Source: Opitutia bacterium (lineage in GTDB: Bacteria; Verrucomicrobiota; Verrucomicrobiia; Opitutales; Opitutaceae). From it: a stretch of DNA of 64,000 nucleotides. Made by a program: the position numbers and the translations under genes. The stretch is from contig JACRHT010000012.1 of the NCBI GenBank assembly GCA_016217545.1, forward strand, positions 992,001 to 1,056,000. The letters run 5' to 3'. Below, piece after piece: positions 8,178 to 16,690 of the stretch (position 1 is the stretch's first letter; every line of letters begins with the position of its first letter). The notes beneath the pieces are model-generated. The model did not search any database, was not told the DNA's origin, and saw only the letters and a list, made by a program, of their open reading frames with translations.

Positions 8178-9233
8178 TCAGGCGAACCGCGGCGCGAGTG
8201 CGGCGTGGATTTCCCGGACGAGCCGTTCGGTGGAGTCCCAATCGATGCAGCCGTCAGTGATCGATACGCCGTAGCGGAGCTTGTCCAACGGTTGCGGGAA
8301 GGGCTGGTTGCCGGCGCCGAGGTTGCTCTCGACCATGGCGCCCATGATGGAGGTGTTGCCGGCGGCGATCTGCTCGAGGACGGCGCGCAGGACGTCGGGT
8401 TGGAGCTCGGGTTTCTTGGCGGAGTTGTCGTGCGAGCAGTCGACGAGGATGGATTTCGGGAGCTTGGCGGCGGCGAGGAGCTGCTCGGTGCGCGCGATGT
8501 GCTCGGGCGAGAAGTTCGGGCCCGCGGTGCCGCCGCGGAGGACGACGTGGCAGTTCGGGTTGCCGCGCGTGACGATGACGGAGGATGCGCCGTCGAGGTT
8601 GATGCCGAGGAAGGTCTGGGGATGCGCGGCGGCGCGGATGGCGTTGATGGCGGTCTGAATGGAGCCGTCGGTGCCGTTCTTGAAGCCGAGGGGCATCGAG
8701 AGGCCGGAAGCCATTTGGCGATGCGTCTGCGACTCGGCGGTGCGGGCGCCGATGGCCGACCAGCAAATGAGGTCGGCGATGTATTGCGGGGTGATGGGAT
8801 CGAGGAGCTCGGTGGCGGTGGGCAGGCCGAGGTCGAGGACGTCGCGGAGAAACGTCCGCGCGAGGCGGAGACCGGCGGCGATGTCGTGGGAGCCGTCGAG
8901 GTGCGGGTCCATGATGAGCCCCTTCCAGCCGACGGTGGTCCGGGGTTTCTCGAAATAGACGCGCATGACGATGAGGATGCGGTCGGAAACCTGGCGCGAG
9001 AGGGCGGCGAGGCGGCGGGCGTAGTCGCGGCCGGCTTCGGGGTCGTGGATCGAGCAGGGGCCGACGACGAAGAGGAAGCGGCGGTCGTCGGTGAAGATGA
9101 CCCGATGGATGTCCTCGCGGGCGCGCGCGATCAGTTCGGATTGCGCGTCGGTCTTGGGAAGCTCCGCCAACAGTTGGGCGGGCGAGGGGAGCGTGCGGGT
9201 TTCGAGGACGTTGATGTCCGAGGTGCGTTGCAT
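8178..9233 (-). CDS. 3-deoxy-7-phosphoheptulonate (DAHP) synthase, class I
   Basis: First step of the shikimate pathway: joins phosphoenolpyruvate and erythrose 4-phosphate. The 351 residues fit the AroF/AroG/AroH type. Visible motifs are VGPCSIHDPEAGRDYARRL near residue 55, MRVYFEKPRTTVGWKGL near 90, and the later metal/substrate region DCSHDNSAKKP. I start at the ATG at 9233 (MQRTSDINVLETR). The frame stays open upstream through the leader hairpins, and an ATG at 9338 is in frame, but that extension is Pro/Gly-rich and unlike the family. The leader carries two hairpins suggesting attenuation. Which aromatic amino acid inhibits the enzyme cannot be told. Confidence 0.95.
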   Translation of the reverse strand: MQRTSDINVLETRTLPSPAQLLAELPKTDAQSELIARAREDIHRVIFTDDRRFLFVVGPCSIHDPEAGRDYARRLAALSRQVSDRILIVMRVYFEKPRTTVGWKGLIMDPHLDGSHDIAAGLRLARTFLRDVLDLGLPTATELLDPITPQYIADLICWSAIGARTAESQTHRQMASGLSMPLGFKNGTDGSIQTAINAIRAAAHPQTFLGINLDGASSVIVTRGNPNCHVVLRGGTAGPNFSPEHIARTEQLLAAAKLPKSILVDCSHDNSAKKPELQPDVLRAVLEQIAAGNTSIMGAMVESNLGAGNQPFPQPLDKLRYGVSITDGCIDWDSTERLVREIHAALAPRFA

Positions 9234-9293
9234 GCGAGGCGGCCAGATTGGTGGGCTTTGCTCGCGGCGGGCAATGGGGGGCTGACCTTTTGA

Positions 9294-9377
9294 CAGGAAA
9301 AGAAAAGGCGGGCCGCCTACCCCTAAGCGGCCCGCCATTGCTTTCTTAGTTACCCCAAAACTCCCGCTAGGCGGGAG
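9294..9377 (-). promoter_or_regulatory. Candidate transcription attenuator in the DAHP synthase leader
   Basis: Reading on the minus strand: hairpin 1, CTCCCGC-CTA-GCGGGAG (9377-9361), followed by TTTT; then hairpin 2, a perfect 10-bp stem GGCGGGCCGC / GCGGCCCGCC (9336-9307) with a 10-base loop, followed by TTTTCTTTT. Hairpin 2 ends 73 bp before the start codon. No minus-strand gene lies upstream in this divergent gap that would need a terminator. CCCGCC of hairpin 1 can also pair with GGCGGG of hairpin 2, so the two folds could exclude each other. A TTGACG -35-like hexamer is at 9428-9423, but I see no good -10. No leader peptide rich in aromatic codons is evident. Confidence 0.55.
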
Positions 9378-9478
9378 AAGCGAAAAGTGAGATTGCTTAC
9401 GAGGTAGTTTGTTCCGACCGTCCGTCAAATCAAACGGTGGTCACCTGATAAAAGTCACTCGCCTGCCACAATTAACGC

Positions 9479-10408
9479 ATGGGTCCATCGTCCGCCAACG
9501 TCGCTTTGCAAACGTTATCAGTCAGGGACTTGGAAGTCGCATCAGCCACGCTCCGGATAAGAGGCCCTGATTCTAATACGTTCCTTCAGGGTCAGTTCAC
9601 CCAGGATCTCCGGAAGCCCGTCGGAGGCGTTTCGTATGGCTTGTGGTTGAACCAGAAGGGGAAATGCATCGCCGACAGCTTCGTTTTGCGGGTGGCGGAG
9701 AACGAATTCGTCATTTGGGCCCCGCGAGTCGAGGGGTCGGTAATTGGGCAACGTCTTGGAGAGTATATCATTGCGGATGACGTGGAGATTGTGGATGCGA
9801 CTCCGGCCGTAGGCGGGGCGGCAGTGATTTGGGGCGATGGGGCGGCGGCGGTCGTCGCGAAGCGCTTCGGCGCTGCGCCGAAGCCGGACCGATTCATGCA
9901 GGGGCCGGACGGCTTGGTTTTCAGGGGACGGTTCGCGCGCGGGGAGAACTTCGTGTGCCTCACGGCGGACGCGGAGGCGACCGTGCGGGAGCTGGAGCAA
10001 GCGGGTGCGAGGCGCGGCACGCGGGATTCGCTCGAGGCCGAGCGCATTGCCGGTGCGTTGCCGGCGGTTCCGGACGATATCGGACTAAACGACCTGCCCA
10101 ACGAAGGAGGTTTGGATGTCGATGCGATCTCCTACACCAAGGGCTGCTACCTCGGCCAGGAGGTCATGTCGCGCCTGAAGAACCTCGGCCAAATTCGCCG
10201 TCGGCTCATGGTGATTGCCGGTGCGGGCGGGCGGCCGGCCGCGCTCGCCTCTGTGCAGCAGGAGGGCAAGTCGGTTGGCCAGATCCGTTCGAGCGCGCGG
10301 GTGGGCGAGGGATTTGTCGCGACGGCGATGGTCTCGCTCGTGAGTTTCAACCGCGCCGCGCCGCTCGCGCTGGAAGACGGACGCGCGCTGGAGGTTTGTC
10401 ATGGATGA
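9479..10408 (+). CDS. ygfZ: YgfZ/GcvT-family folate-binding protein
   Basis: Homologue of the tetrahydrofolate-dependent YgfZ/IBA57 protein that helps assemble or repair iron-sulfur enzymes. The diagnostic K-G-C-Y-x-G-Q-E motif is complete (YTKGCYLGQEVMSRLKNLG, about residue 220), including the redox-active Cys. The N-terminal part has the GcvT-like fold (LRIRGPDSNTFLQGQFTQDL). The 309-residue length is normal. The start is the ATG at 9479, divergent from the DAHP synthase leader. Its last 8 bp overlap the small gene at 10401, so the two are probably translated from one message. Confidence 0.93.
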   Translation: MGPSSANVALQTLSVRDLEVASATLRIRGPDSNTFLQGQFTQDLRKPVGGVSYGLWLNQKGKCIADSFVLRVAENEFVIWAPRVEGSVIGQRLGEYIIADDVEIVDATPAVGGAAVIWGDGAAAVVAKRFGAAPKPDRFMQGPDGLVFRGRFARGENFVCLTADAEATVRELEQAGARRGTRDSLEAERIAGALPAVPDDIGLNDLPNEGGLDVDAISYTKGCYLGQEVMSRLKNLGQIRRRLMVIAGAGGRPAALASVQQEGKSVGQIRSSARVGEGFVATAMVSLVSFNRAAPLALEDGRALEVCHG

Positions 10409-10622
10409 ACTGGCAAAACTGACCGCGCTCTGTCGCAACCTCGGCGCAGCCACCGAAGCGCAGGCGGAGACGATGGCGCGTCAGCTGCAAAAACGCGCCG
10501 ACCAACTCGCCGCCGAGCGGGGCATCACGCGCGTCGCCGCGATGGAGCACCTGCTCAATCTCGTCGTCCACGGGCGACGCGGCGAGACGCCGCCGGGCTT
10601 CGCTCCGCCGCGTTCAGAATAG
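10401..10622 (+). CDS. Small hypothetical protein coupled to ygfZ
   Basis: A 73-residue acidic, helical protein (MDELAKLTALCRNLGAAT...) that starts inside the last codons of ygfZ and ends 9 bp into the convergent prepilin peptidase gene. QAETMARQLQKRADQLAAER has coiled-coil character. No family is recognised. Tight overlap with ygfZ and host-like codon use support it as a real gene. Confidence 0.65.
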   Translation: MDELAKLTALCRNLGAATEAQAETMARQLQKRADQLAAERGITRVAAMEHLLNLVVHGRRGETPPGFAPPRSE

Positions 10623-11528
10623 GAAACGCAGGCTGGCGAAGTAGGGATCGACCCAGCGGTGCAGCACGAAGAAGTAGAGCAGCGCCCCGAGCCCCAGCAT
10701 CGGCCCGAAACTCACGTGCACGCCCAATCCGACGCGCTCCGTCTGTTGGCCGTCGGGCGTCTCGAGTCGCGCGCCCGCGGCAGCCTTGCCGAAGAACTGC
10801 TGCCACGCGCCCGCGAAGAGAATCCAGACGCAGCCGATCATCGCTCCGCCGAACATCGCGAACACCGCGCCCTGCCAGCCGACGAACGCGCCCAGCGCGC
10901 CGAGAAACTTCACGTCGCCGAAGCCCATCGCCTCCTTCTTGAGCACCGCTTCGGCAACAAGTGCGATCCACAGCACCAAGCCCGAGCCGACGAGCAGCCC
11001 GAGCACCGCGTCGAGCGTGCTGCGCAGACTCGCAACGAAAAACAACTCGTGCGCCTGCCCGTGCAGCGCCGGCAACGCCGCTGACAACACCACGCCGACC
11101 ACGCCGCCGCCGATCGTGAACACGTCGGGGATGATCATGTGGTCGAGATCGATGAACGTTGCGCAGATCACGGTCGAGACGAGCACCATGCCTCCGAGCG
11201 CCTTCGCGGGCGGGAACAGCATCCAACACGCGACGAACAGCAGCGCCGTGAGTAACTCGATCGCGGGATAACGGAAACTGAACTGCCGTCCGCAACACCG
11301 CGCGCGTCCACGCAGAAGCAGCCAGCTCAGAATGGGAATGTTGTCGTGCCACGCGATCGGTTGGCCGCACGCGCAATGCGAGCCGGGCGTCACCACCGAT
11401 TCATCCTTCGGGATGCGGTAGATGCAGACGTTGAGAAAACTGCCGACACACGCGCCGAACAGGAACGCGCAGAGCGGAAAAAACCACGGCCAGACGGCGG
11501 CGACTTCGTGGAATGTGGCGGCGTTCAT
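10614..11528 (-). CDS. Prepilin peptidase / N-methyltransferase (A24 aspartic protease)
   Basis: Inner-membrane enzyme that cleaves the leader of type IV prepilins or type II secretion pseudopilins and methylates the new N-terminus. The 304 residues contain about eight membrane segments. The two catalytic Asp motifs are present: TFIDLDHMIIPD and GFGDVKFLGALGAF. The N-terminal domain has FGACVGSFLNVCIYRIP and a cysteine pair region, but as HCACG and RCCGR, that is C-X-C and C-C where C-X2-C pairs are usual. The start at 11528 shares ATGA with the aroE stop. No pilin or secretion genes are nearby, so its substrates lie elsewhere. It overlaps the end of the small plus-strand gene at 10401. Confidence 0.93.
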   Translation of the reverse strand: MNAATFHEVAAVWPWFFPLCAFLFGACVGSFLNVCIYRIPKDESVVTPGSHCACGQPIAWHDNIPILSWLLLRGRARCCGRQFSFRYPAIELLTALLFVACWMLFPPAKALGGMVLVSTVICATFIDLDHMIIPDVFTIGGGVVGVVLSAALPALHGQAHELFFVASLRSTLDAVLGLLVGSGLVLWIALVAEAVLKKEAMGFGDVKFLGALGAFVGWQGAVFAMFGGAMIGCVWILFAGAWQQFFGKAAAGARLETPDGQQTERVGLGVHVSFGPMLGLGALLYFFVLHRWVDPYFASLRFLF

Positions 11529-12430
11529 CGGGCAAGGGCGGCGCGCATGACGTCCGCCGGGACCTCGGCGCCGGTCCAAATTTCAAGTGCGCGCACCCCT
11601 TGATGCACGAGCATCGAGAGGCCGTTGGAGTGGCGCAGACCGAGCGACGCCGCCTCGCGAAGCAGCGCGGTTTGCGGCGGGTTGTAGACCATGTCGTAGA
11701 CGCTGAGACCGGCGGGCAGGCTCCGCAACGCGATTGGCGGCGGCTCGTCGGGCTTCAGGCCGGCGGACGTCGCGTTCACCAGCACGGCGCCGGCGGGCAA
11801 CCCGGCGGGAGGCGCCGCGGGGTCGAAGCCGTGCAGCGGCACTTCGCGTGCGAGCGGGCGGAGCGCGTCGAGGAGCGTGTCGAGGTTGGCGCGCGTGCGG
11901 TTGCCGATCCAGAGCGACGCGCAACCCTGGCGCAGGCACTCGACCGCGGCCCCGCGCGCGGCGCCGCCGGCGCCGAGCAGGATCACGTGCGCTCCGGCGA
12001 GCGTGACGCCGAGATCGGCGCGCAACGCCGTGGCGAGGCCGTAGCCGTCGGTGTTGTAGCCGCGCCAGCCGGTGGCGGTGCGACGCAGCGTGTTGACCGC
12101 GCCGACGCTGCGCGCGCTGGGATCGATCTCGGCGACGAGTTCGAACGCGAGCACCTTGTGCGGCACGGTGAGATTGAGGCCGAGCAGGCCGGCGGCGTGC
12201 AGTCGCGGCAAGGCCTCGGCGAGGCGCTCGGGCGGCACGTCGAAGCGAAAATAGCGCCACGTCGCGAAGGCGCGGTCGCGCGCGGTCATCGCCTGCAGCG
12301 CGGCGTTGTGCATGCGCGGGCTGAGCGAGTGACCGATGGGGTGCCCGAGCACGGCGAGTGCGGTGCCGTCGAACGCCCACGTCGCGAGGTCGTCGAGCGT
12401 CAGGGTCGTTTCGCCGTTCCAGCTAGTCAT
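11525..12430 (-). CDS. aroE: Shikimate dehydrogenase
   Basis: NADPH-dependent reduction of 3-dehydroshikimate to shikimate, fourth step of the shikimate pathway. 301 residues. VLGHPIGHSLSPRMHN (about residue 33) binds shikimate, LNLTVPHKVLAFE has the catalytic Lys, and GYNTDGYGLA the partner Asp; LLGAGGAARGAAVECL is the dinucleotide site. The ~30-residue N-terminal extension is slightly longer than in E. coli. It lies between the SirB1-like gene (47 bp gap) and prepilin peptidase (4-bp overlap) in a minus-strand unit with yggS. Confidence 0.96.
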   Translation of the reverse strand: MTSWNGETTLTLDDLATWAFDGTALAVLGHPIGHSLSPRMHNAALQAMTARDRAFATWRYFRFDVPPERLAEALPRLHAAGLLGLNLTVPHKVLAFELVAEIDPSARSVGAVNTLRRTATGWRGYNTDGYGLATALRADLGVTLAGAHVILLGAGGAARGAAVECLRQGCASLWIGNRTRANLDTLLDALRPLAREVPLHGFDPAAPPAGLPAGAVLVNATSAGLKPDEPPPIALRSLPAGLSVYDMVYNPPQTALLREAASLGLRHSNGLSMLVHQGVRALEIWTGAEVPADVMRAALAR

Positions 12431-12477
12431 GGGCCCCTTTGCATGGGCGGAAACGCGACCGACGCCGAGAATTATCT

Positions 12478-13404
12478 TCAGGGACTGGCGTGCCGTTCGT
12501 AGGTGGCGTCGAACTCGGCGACGAACTCAGCGAACAACCGCGCATGCGCCGCGTCGTCTGCGGCGGCGTAGTGGTTGACAAGGTTGCGGCACAGGCGGCT
12601 CAGCACCTCGCGCACGGGCGTGGGGGCGAGATCGGCGAGTTGCGGGGTGTGTTGCAACGAGCGGATGCGCTCGAAGACGTCCTCGGGAGAGAGCAGCCGG
12701 CCGCCGTTGAACGCGTCGACGAAGAACGGTCCTTCGGGCTCGTAGCCGCCGACGAGAAAATGGCCGGGCACGCCGACAGGTTCGAGTTCGAGTCCGATGC
12801 GTTGCGCGACCAGCAGGTAGACGATCGAGAGCGAGATCGGCAGGCCGAGGCGGCGGGCGAGCACCTGATCGATGAAGCTGTTCTTCGGGTCCGTGTAGTG
12901 ATCGACGTTGCCGCGCAGCCGGTATTCCTCGAACAGCACGCGGTTGAGCACGCGCGCCTGCGTGCGCATGGTCGCGGTGCGCGGCATGAGCTTGCGCGCG
13001 CGAGCGGCGAAGGCGTCGAGCTGCGCGCAGACGGACACGACATCGAGCGCGGGATTCACCGTGCGGCTGAGGAGCAGGATGCCGGTCTCGAGTTCGTAGT
13101 TGAGCGACTGGATGAAGCCGCGGAACTCGGCCACGGGGTCGCTGAATTTCAACTCGCGCAGAAACCAGCCGGCGCTGAGCGCGGCGACGCGGTTGGGGCC
13201 GCGCGCGACCTCCTGCAGAAAGATCCGGCCGGCGTCGCCGAGCTGGAGAAACTGCGCCAGCAATGCCTGGCGGATGGCGGGGGATTCGTCGTCGAGGAGC
13301 GTGATCAACGCGTCTTTTTCGGCAGTCGTGAGCGTCCTCGGTTCCACGTTCAGGAGGGAAGTCGATTGCGTGAGAGTGGCAACGCGGAATCCCGCCCGGG
13401 ACAC
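12478..13404 (-). CDS. SirB1 / transglutaminase-like protein
   Basis: A 308-residue protein of the SirB1/YchA family, which has a transglutaminase-like fold and TPR-like helices; its biochemical role is not settled. The diagnostic stretch is NSFIDQVLARRLGLPISLSIVYLL followed by GVPGHFLVGGYEPEGPFFVDAFNGG (about residues 175-230). The position of the transglutaminase Cys appears to be Ser (PISLS), as in other SirB1 proteins I recall, so peptidase activity is doubtful. Starts possible are the GTG at 13404, 15 bp after yggS, or the GTG at 13347. It is part of the yggS-aroE-prepilin peptidase unit. Confidence 0.85.
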   Translation of the reverse strand: MSRAGFRVATLTQSTSLLNVEPRTLTTAEKDALITLLDDESPAIRQALLAQFLQLGDAGRIFLQEVARGPNRVAALSAGWFLRELKFSDPVAEFRGFIQSLNYELETGILLLSRTVNPALDVVSVCAQLDAFAARARKLMPRTATMRTQARVLNRVLFEEYRLRGNVDHYTDPKNSFIDQVLARRLGLPISLSIVYLLVAQRIGLELEPVGVPGHFLVGGYEPEGPFFVDAFNGGRLLSPEDVFERIRSLQHTPQLADLAPTPVREVLSRLCRNLVNHYAAADDAAHARLFAEFVAEFDATYERHASP

Positions 13405-13419
13405 ACTGCGGCCGCTCCG

Positions 13420-14136
13420 CTACTCGCGCGCGCCGAACAGCGCTGTGCCGACGCGGACGAGCGTGCTGCCGGCTGCGATCGCGAGCGCGAAGTCGCCGGA
13501 CATGCCCATCGAGAGTTCGCGCAGCGGCGTGCCCGCGCGCGCGGCCAGGTCGTCGCGGATCGAACGCAGATTCGCGAAGGTGCGGCGCGCGTGCTCTTCG
13601 GTTTCGGCGGGCGTGGCGCCGAGCGGCGCGATGGTCATCAGGCCGTCGATCCGGAGGCTTTTCTTCGCGAGCGCGGCGTCGAGCAGGCGCGGCGCGTCGG
13701 CGGGCTCGGCGCCGAATTTGGCGGGATCGTTGCCGGCGTTGATTTGGAGCAAGACGGGCAGGGTCTTGCCGAGTTCGGCGGCGGCGCGATCGAGGTGATT
13801 GAGGAGCTTCTCGCTGTCGACGCTTTGCACGCGGTCGAAGTGCTGCGCGGCGAGCCGGGCCTTGTTCGATTGGAGATGGCCGATGAGTTCCCAGTGCAGC
13901 GACGCGGCGCTGGCGCTGAGGCCGGCGCGTTTTTCGATCGCCTCCTGCACGCGATTCTCGCCCACGGCGGGCAAGCCATAGCGGGCGACATACTCCGCGG
14001 CGGCAGCGGGATGCGTCTTCGTCACGGGCAACAGGAGCACGTCGCGCGGATCGCGGCCCGCCTGTCGGCAGGCTTCGTCCATCAGAGCCCGCAACTTATC
14101 GGCGCGGGCTTGGAAGGTCTCGAAATCGATAAACAT
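13420..14136 (-). CDS. yggS: YggS/PLPBP-type PLP homeostasis protein
   Basis: Pyridoxal-phosphate-binding protein that balances PLP and amino-acid/keto-acid pools; it has an alanine-racemase-like barrel without racemase activity. 238 residues. LLPVTKTHPA holds the PLP Lys; VGENRVQEAIEKR, LHWELIGHLQSNKARL and LSMGMSGDFALAIAAGST with VRVGTALFGARE are all typical. ATG at 14136. It appears to be the first gene of a four-gene minus-strand unit and is divergent from the LysR regulator across a 68-bp gap. Confidence 0.95.
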   Translation of the reverse strand: MFIDFETFQARADKLRALMDEACRQAGRDPRDVLLLPVTKTHPAAAAEYVARYGLPAVGENRVQEAIEKRAGLSASAASLHWELIGHLQSNKARLAAQHFDRVQSVDSEKLLNHLDRAAAELGKTLPVLLQINAGNDPAKFGAEPADAPRLLDAALAKKSLRIDGLMTIAPLGATPAETEEHARRTFANLRSIRDDLAARAGTPLRELSMGMSGDFALAIAAGSTLVRVGTALFGARE

Positions 14137-14156
14137 CTATGAGGGCCGCTTTTAGA

Positions 14157-14185
14157 TTGGTTTCCAGATAAGTGCCGTTTATACG
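14157..14185 (+). promoter_or_regulatory. Candidate sigma-70 promoter of the LysR gene
   Basis: TTGGTT (14157-14162), a 17-bp spacer and TATACG (14180-14185), 20 bp before the ATG. Each hexamer matches the consensus at four of six positions. It lies in the 68-bp divergent gap with yggS, where the LysR protein may bind for autoregulation. Confidence 0.4.
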
Positions 14186-14204
14186 GGTGCTCCATTTCGC
14201 CGCC

Positions 14205-15122
14205 ATGCAAATCGAAAACTTCAAGATTTTCGCGGACCTTGTGGAGACCAAGTCGTTCTCCAAGGCCGCGAAGTTAAATGGCATCACGCAGTCGGCGGTC
14301 AGTCAGCAGGCGCGCTCCATGGAGCGCAACTTCAAGACCCTGATGATCGACCGCTCGCAGAAGCAGTTCAATCTGACGCGTGAGGGCCAGCGCATCTACG
14401 ACGCGGCGAAGGAGATCCTCCACGTCTACGAGAAGCTCCTCAGCGAGCTCCAGGAGATGAAGAAGGTCATCAGCGGCACGATCCGCATCTCGACCATCTA
14501 CTCCATCGGCCTCCACGAGCTGCCGCCCTATATCAAGAAATTCCTGCACGATTACCCCTCGGTCAACGTGCGCATCGAGTATCGCCGCTCGAACCTCGTC
14601 TACGAAGACATCCTGCACAACTCGGTCGACTTCGGCCTCGTGGCGTTCCCGCAGAAGCTTCGCCAGATCGAGACGATCCCATTCCGCAACGACCGCCTCG
14701 TGCTCATCACGCACCCGAATCACGCGCTCGCGAAGACGACCGACGTCGACCTCAAGACGCTCGCCGGCCACAAGTTCATCGGCTTCGACCCCGACATCCC
14801 GACGCGCAAGGCCGTCGACCAGATTTTCCGCGACAACAAGCTCGAGATCACGCCGGTCATGGAATTCGACAACATCGAGACGGTGAAGCGCGCCGTCGAG
14901 ATCGACCACGGCATCGCCATCGTCCCGCAGGCGACTGTCGTGCAGGAAGTGCGGCAGGGGACGCTTTCGGCCATCGCTTTCAAGGGCAAGGAATTCACCC
15001 GTCCGCTCGCCATCCTTCACCGCAAGGGCCGCGTGCTCACCCCGGCGATGAAGAAATTCATCGAGACGCTCAGCGCCGAGGCGGCCGCGGCCGACGCGGC
15101 GGCGTCGAAGCCGCTCGTCTGA
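14205..15122 (+). CDS. LysR-family transcriptional regulator
   Basis: 305-residue regulator with an N-terminal winged helix-turn-helix (MQIENFKIFADLVETKSFSK, then AAKLNGITQSAVSQQARSME) and a C-terminal effector domain of the periplasmic-binding-protein type (from about residue 90). I start at the ATG at 14205; an in-frame ATG at 14172 would add 11 residues with no homology. Divergent yggS is the nearest candidate target besides its own gene. The inducer cannot be inferred. A terminator follows 27 bp after the stop. Confidence 0.93.
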   Translation: MQIENFKIFADLVETKSFSKAAKLNGITQSAVSQQARSMERNFKTLMIDRSQKQFNLTREGQRIYDAAKEILHVYEKLLSELQEMKKVISGTIRISTIYSIGLHELPPYIKKFLHDYPSVNVRIEYRRSNLVYEDILHNSVDFGLVAFPQKLRQIETIPFRNDRLVLITHPNHALAKTTDVDLKTLAGHKFIGFDPDIPTRKAVDQIFRDNKLEITPVMEFDNIETVKRAVEIDHGIAIVPQATVVQEVRQGTLSAIAFKGKEFTRPLAILHRKGRVLTPAMKKFIETLSAEAAAADAAASKPLV

Positions 15123-15148
15123 GTGGAATTCGTCTTTGTTCGCATCCG

Positions 15149-15178
15149 AGCGCGCCCGCAACGGCGCGCTTTTGTTTT
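15149..15178 (+). terminator. Intrinsic terminator of the LysR gene
   Basis: AGCGCGCC (15149-15156) and GGCGCGCT (15163-15170) with loop CGCAAC, followed by TTTTGTTTT. Confidence 0.9.
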
Positions 15179-15240
15179 GCCGGGCAATGGCCCGGGAAAA
15201 TTCGCTGGAAGAATCCGCCGGCCTGCATCCTCTCACGAAC

Positions 15241-15741
15241 ATGCGATCCCTCTTTCGTTTCCTCGTAGCCACGGCGACTTTCGCGGTGGCCAGCCTGATT
15301 CCCGCGCTCGCCGCGGATCTTCCCGTCGTCAAGAAGGCCCCCGAGATCAACGTCACGACCCTCGACGGCAAACCGCTCACCGCCGCCGACCTGAAGGGCA
15401 AGGTCGTGGTCGTCGATTTCTGGGCCACGTGGTGCGGTCCGTGCGTTGCGGAGATTCCCGGCTACGTCGCGCTGCAGAAGAAATACGGCAAGGACGGCCT
15501 CGTGATCATCGGGGTGTCGATGGACCGTCCACCGCTCGACAAGGTGAAGAAATTCGCCGCGAAGAACGGCATGAACTACGCCATCGTGATGGGCGAGGAC
15601 GGGGCGCTCGCCGAAGCCTTCGGCGGCTTCGACGCGATCCCGACGACCTTCCTCATCGATCGCCAAGGCAACATCCGCCACCAGAAGACGGGTTCGATGG
15701 AGCACGATGAATACGAGGCGCTCGTGAAGCAGCTGCTCTGA
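15241..15741 (+). CDS. TlpA/ResA-like thiol-disulfide oxidoreductase
   Basis: Exported thioredoxin-fold protein, probably keeping periplasmic cysteines or cytochrome c apoproteins reduced. The 166-residue product has a signal peptide (MRSLFRFLVATATFAVASLI with PALAAD, cleavage near residue 25), the active site VVVDFWATWCGPCVAEIPGY (CGPC near residue 65) and the cis-Pro region DAIPTTFLIDRQG. I use the ATG at 15241; the frame is open upstream to 15136, but that stretch crosses the LysR terminator. It is monocistronic, with a terminator 24 bp after the stop. Confidence 0.92.
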   Translation: MRSLFRFLVATATFAVASLIPALAADLPVVKKAPEINVTTLDGKPLTAADLKGKVVVVDFWATWCGPCVAEIPGYVALQKKYGKDGLVIIGVSMDRPPLDKVKKFAAKNGMNYAIVMGEDGALAEAFGGFDAIPTTFLIDRQGNIRHQKTGSMEHDEYEALVKQLL

Positions 15742-15764
15742 GCCGCGCCGCGCTTTTGACGTTG

Positions 15765-15796
15765 AAGCCGGACCCTCGGGTCCGGCTTTCTCTTTG
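15765..15796 (+). terminator. Intrinsic terminator of the TlpA-like gene
   Basis: AAGCCGGACC (15765-15774) and GGTCCGGCTT (15779-15788) with a CTCG loop, followed by a T-rich run to 15796. The DMT transporter gene begins directly after it. Confidence 0.85.
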
Positions 15797-15802
15797 TTTC
15801 GC

Positions 15803-16690
15803 GTGAACTTCCCGCTGCATCTGCTGATTCCGGTCGCCTGCGCGCTGCTCTACGTGCTGGCGGCGCTCACCATCAAGCGCGCATCGGCGTTCGGCGTTGG
15901 CGTGTGGCGCACGAGCTTCGTGGCGAACTGGATCATGTTCGCCGTTTTTCTCCCGTGGTGGTTCTGGCAGGGTGGACGAATGCACCCGCTTGCGGACTAC
16001 TGGCAACCCGCCGTGACCGCGCTGTGTTTCCTCGGCGGACAAATCTTCATCTTTCTCGCGCTGAGCAAGGGCGACGTCTCGGTCACGACACCGGTAATGG
16101 GCACGAAGGTGATTCTCGTCGCGCTTTTCAGCAGCTTGCTGCGCGTCGGCGACGTGCCGCTGAAGTGGTGGTTCGGTGCCGCGCTCAGCGCTGGTGCGGT
16201 GGCGCTGTTGCACGCCGGCGAGAAGCACGGGCAACGTCGCCACGTCGGCACTGCGGTGGCGCTCGCGACGGCCAGCGCGTTGTCCTACGGCCTCGGCGAC
16301 GTGCTCATGCAGAAGTGGGTGCCGGCGTGGGGCACGGCGAGCTACTTCCCGGCGATGTTCTTCCTCGTCGGCGTCTACTCCTTCGCGTTCGTGCCGTTTT
16401 TCAGCGCGCCGCTGTCGGCGCTCGATGGCCAGGCGTGGCGCTGGGTTTCGCTCGGCGGCGTGTTTCTCGCGCTCAACAACGCCGGCATCGTGCTGACGCT
16501 CGGCATCTGGGGCGGCGCGACGGCAGTGAACATCGTCTACAGCGTGCGCGGGCTGTTCAGCGTGCTCGCGGTGTGGGCGATCGGGCACTGGTTCGCCAGC
16601 ACGGAGCAACACCTCGCGCCCGGCGTGCTGCGGTTCCGTTTCATCGGCGCGGCGCTGATGATCGGCGCGATTGCCCTCGTGTTAGTCTAG
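15803..16690 (+). CDS. DMT-superfamily (EamA-like) transporter
   Basis: About 295 residues with ten hydrophobic segments and two EamA-like halves, the second beginning near residue 145 (VGTAVALATASALSYGLGDV). Such proteins export or import small metabolites; the substrate cannot be predicted here. Start uncertain: GTG at 15803 (MNFPLHLLIPVAC) or TTG at 15794, which lies in the preceding terminator's T-run. The stop overlaps the convergent TPR gene by 9 bp. Confidence 0.87.
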   Translation: MNFPLHLLIPVACALLYVLAALTIKRASAFGVGVWRTSFVANWIMFAVFLPWWFWQGGRMHPLADYWQPAVTALCFLGGQIFIFLALSKGDVSVTTPVMGTKVILVALFSSLLRVGDVPLKWWFGAALSAGAVALLHAGEKHGQRRHVGTAVALATASALSYGLGDVLMQKWVPAWGTASYFPAMFFLVGVYSFAFVPFFSAPLSALDGQAWRWVSLGGVFLALNNAGIVLTLGIWGGATAVNIVYSVRGLFSVLAVWAIGHWFASTEQHLAPGVLRFRFIGAALMIGAIALVLV

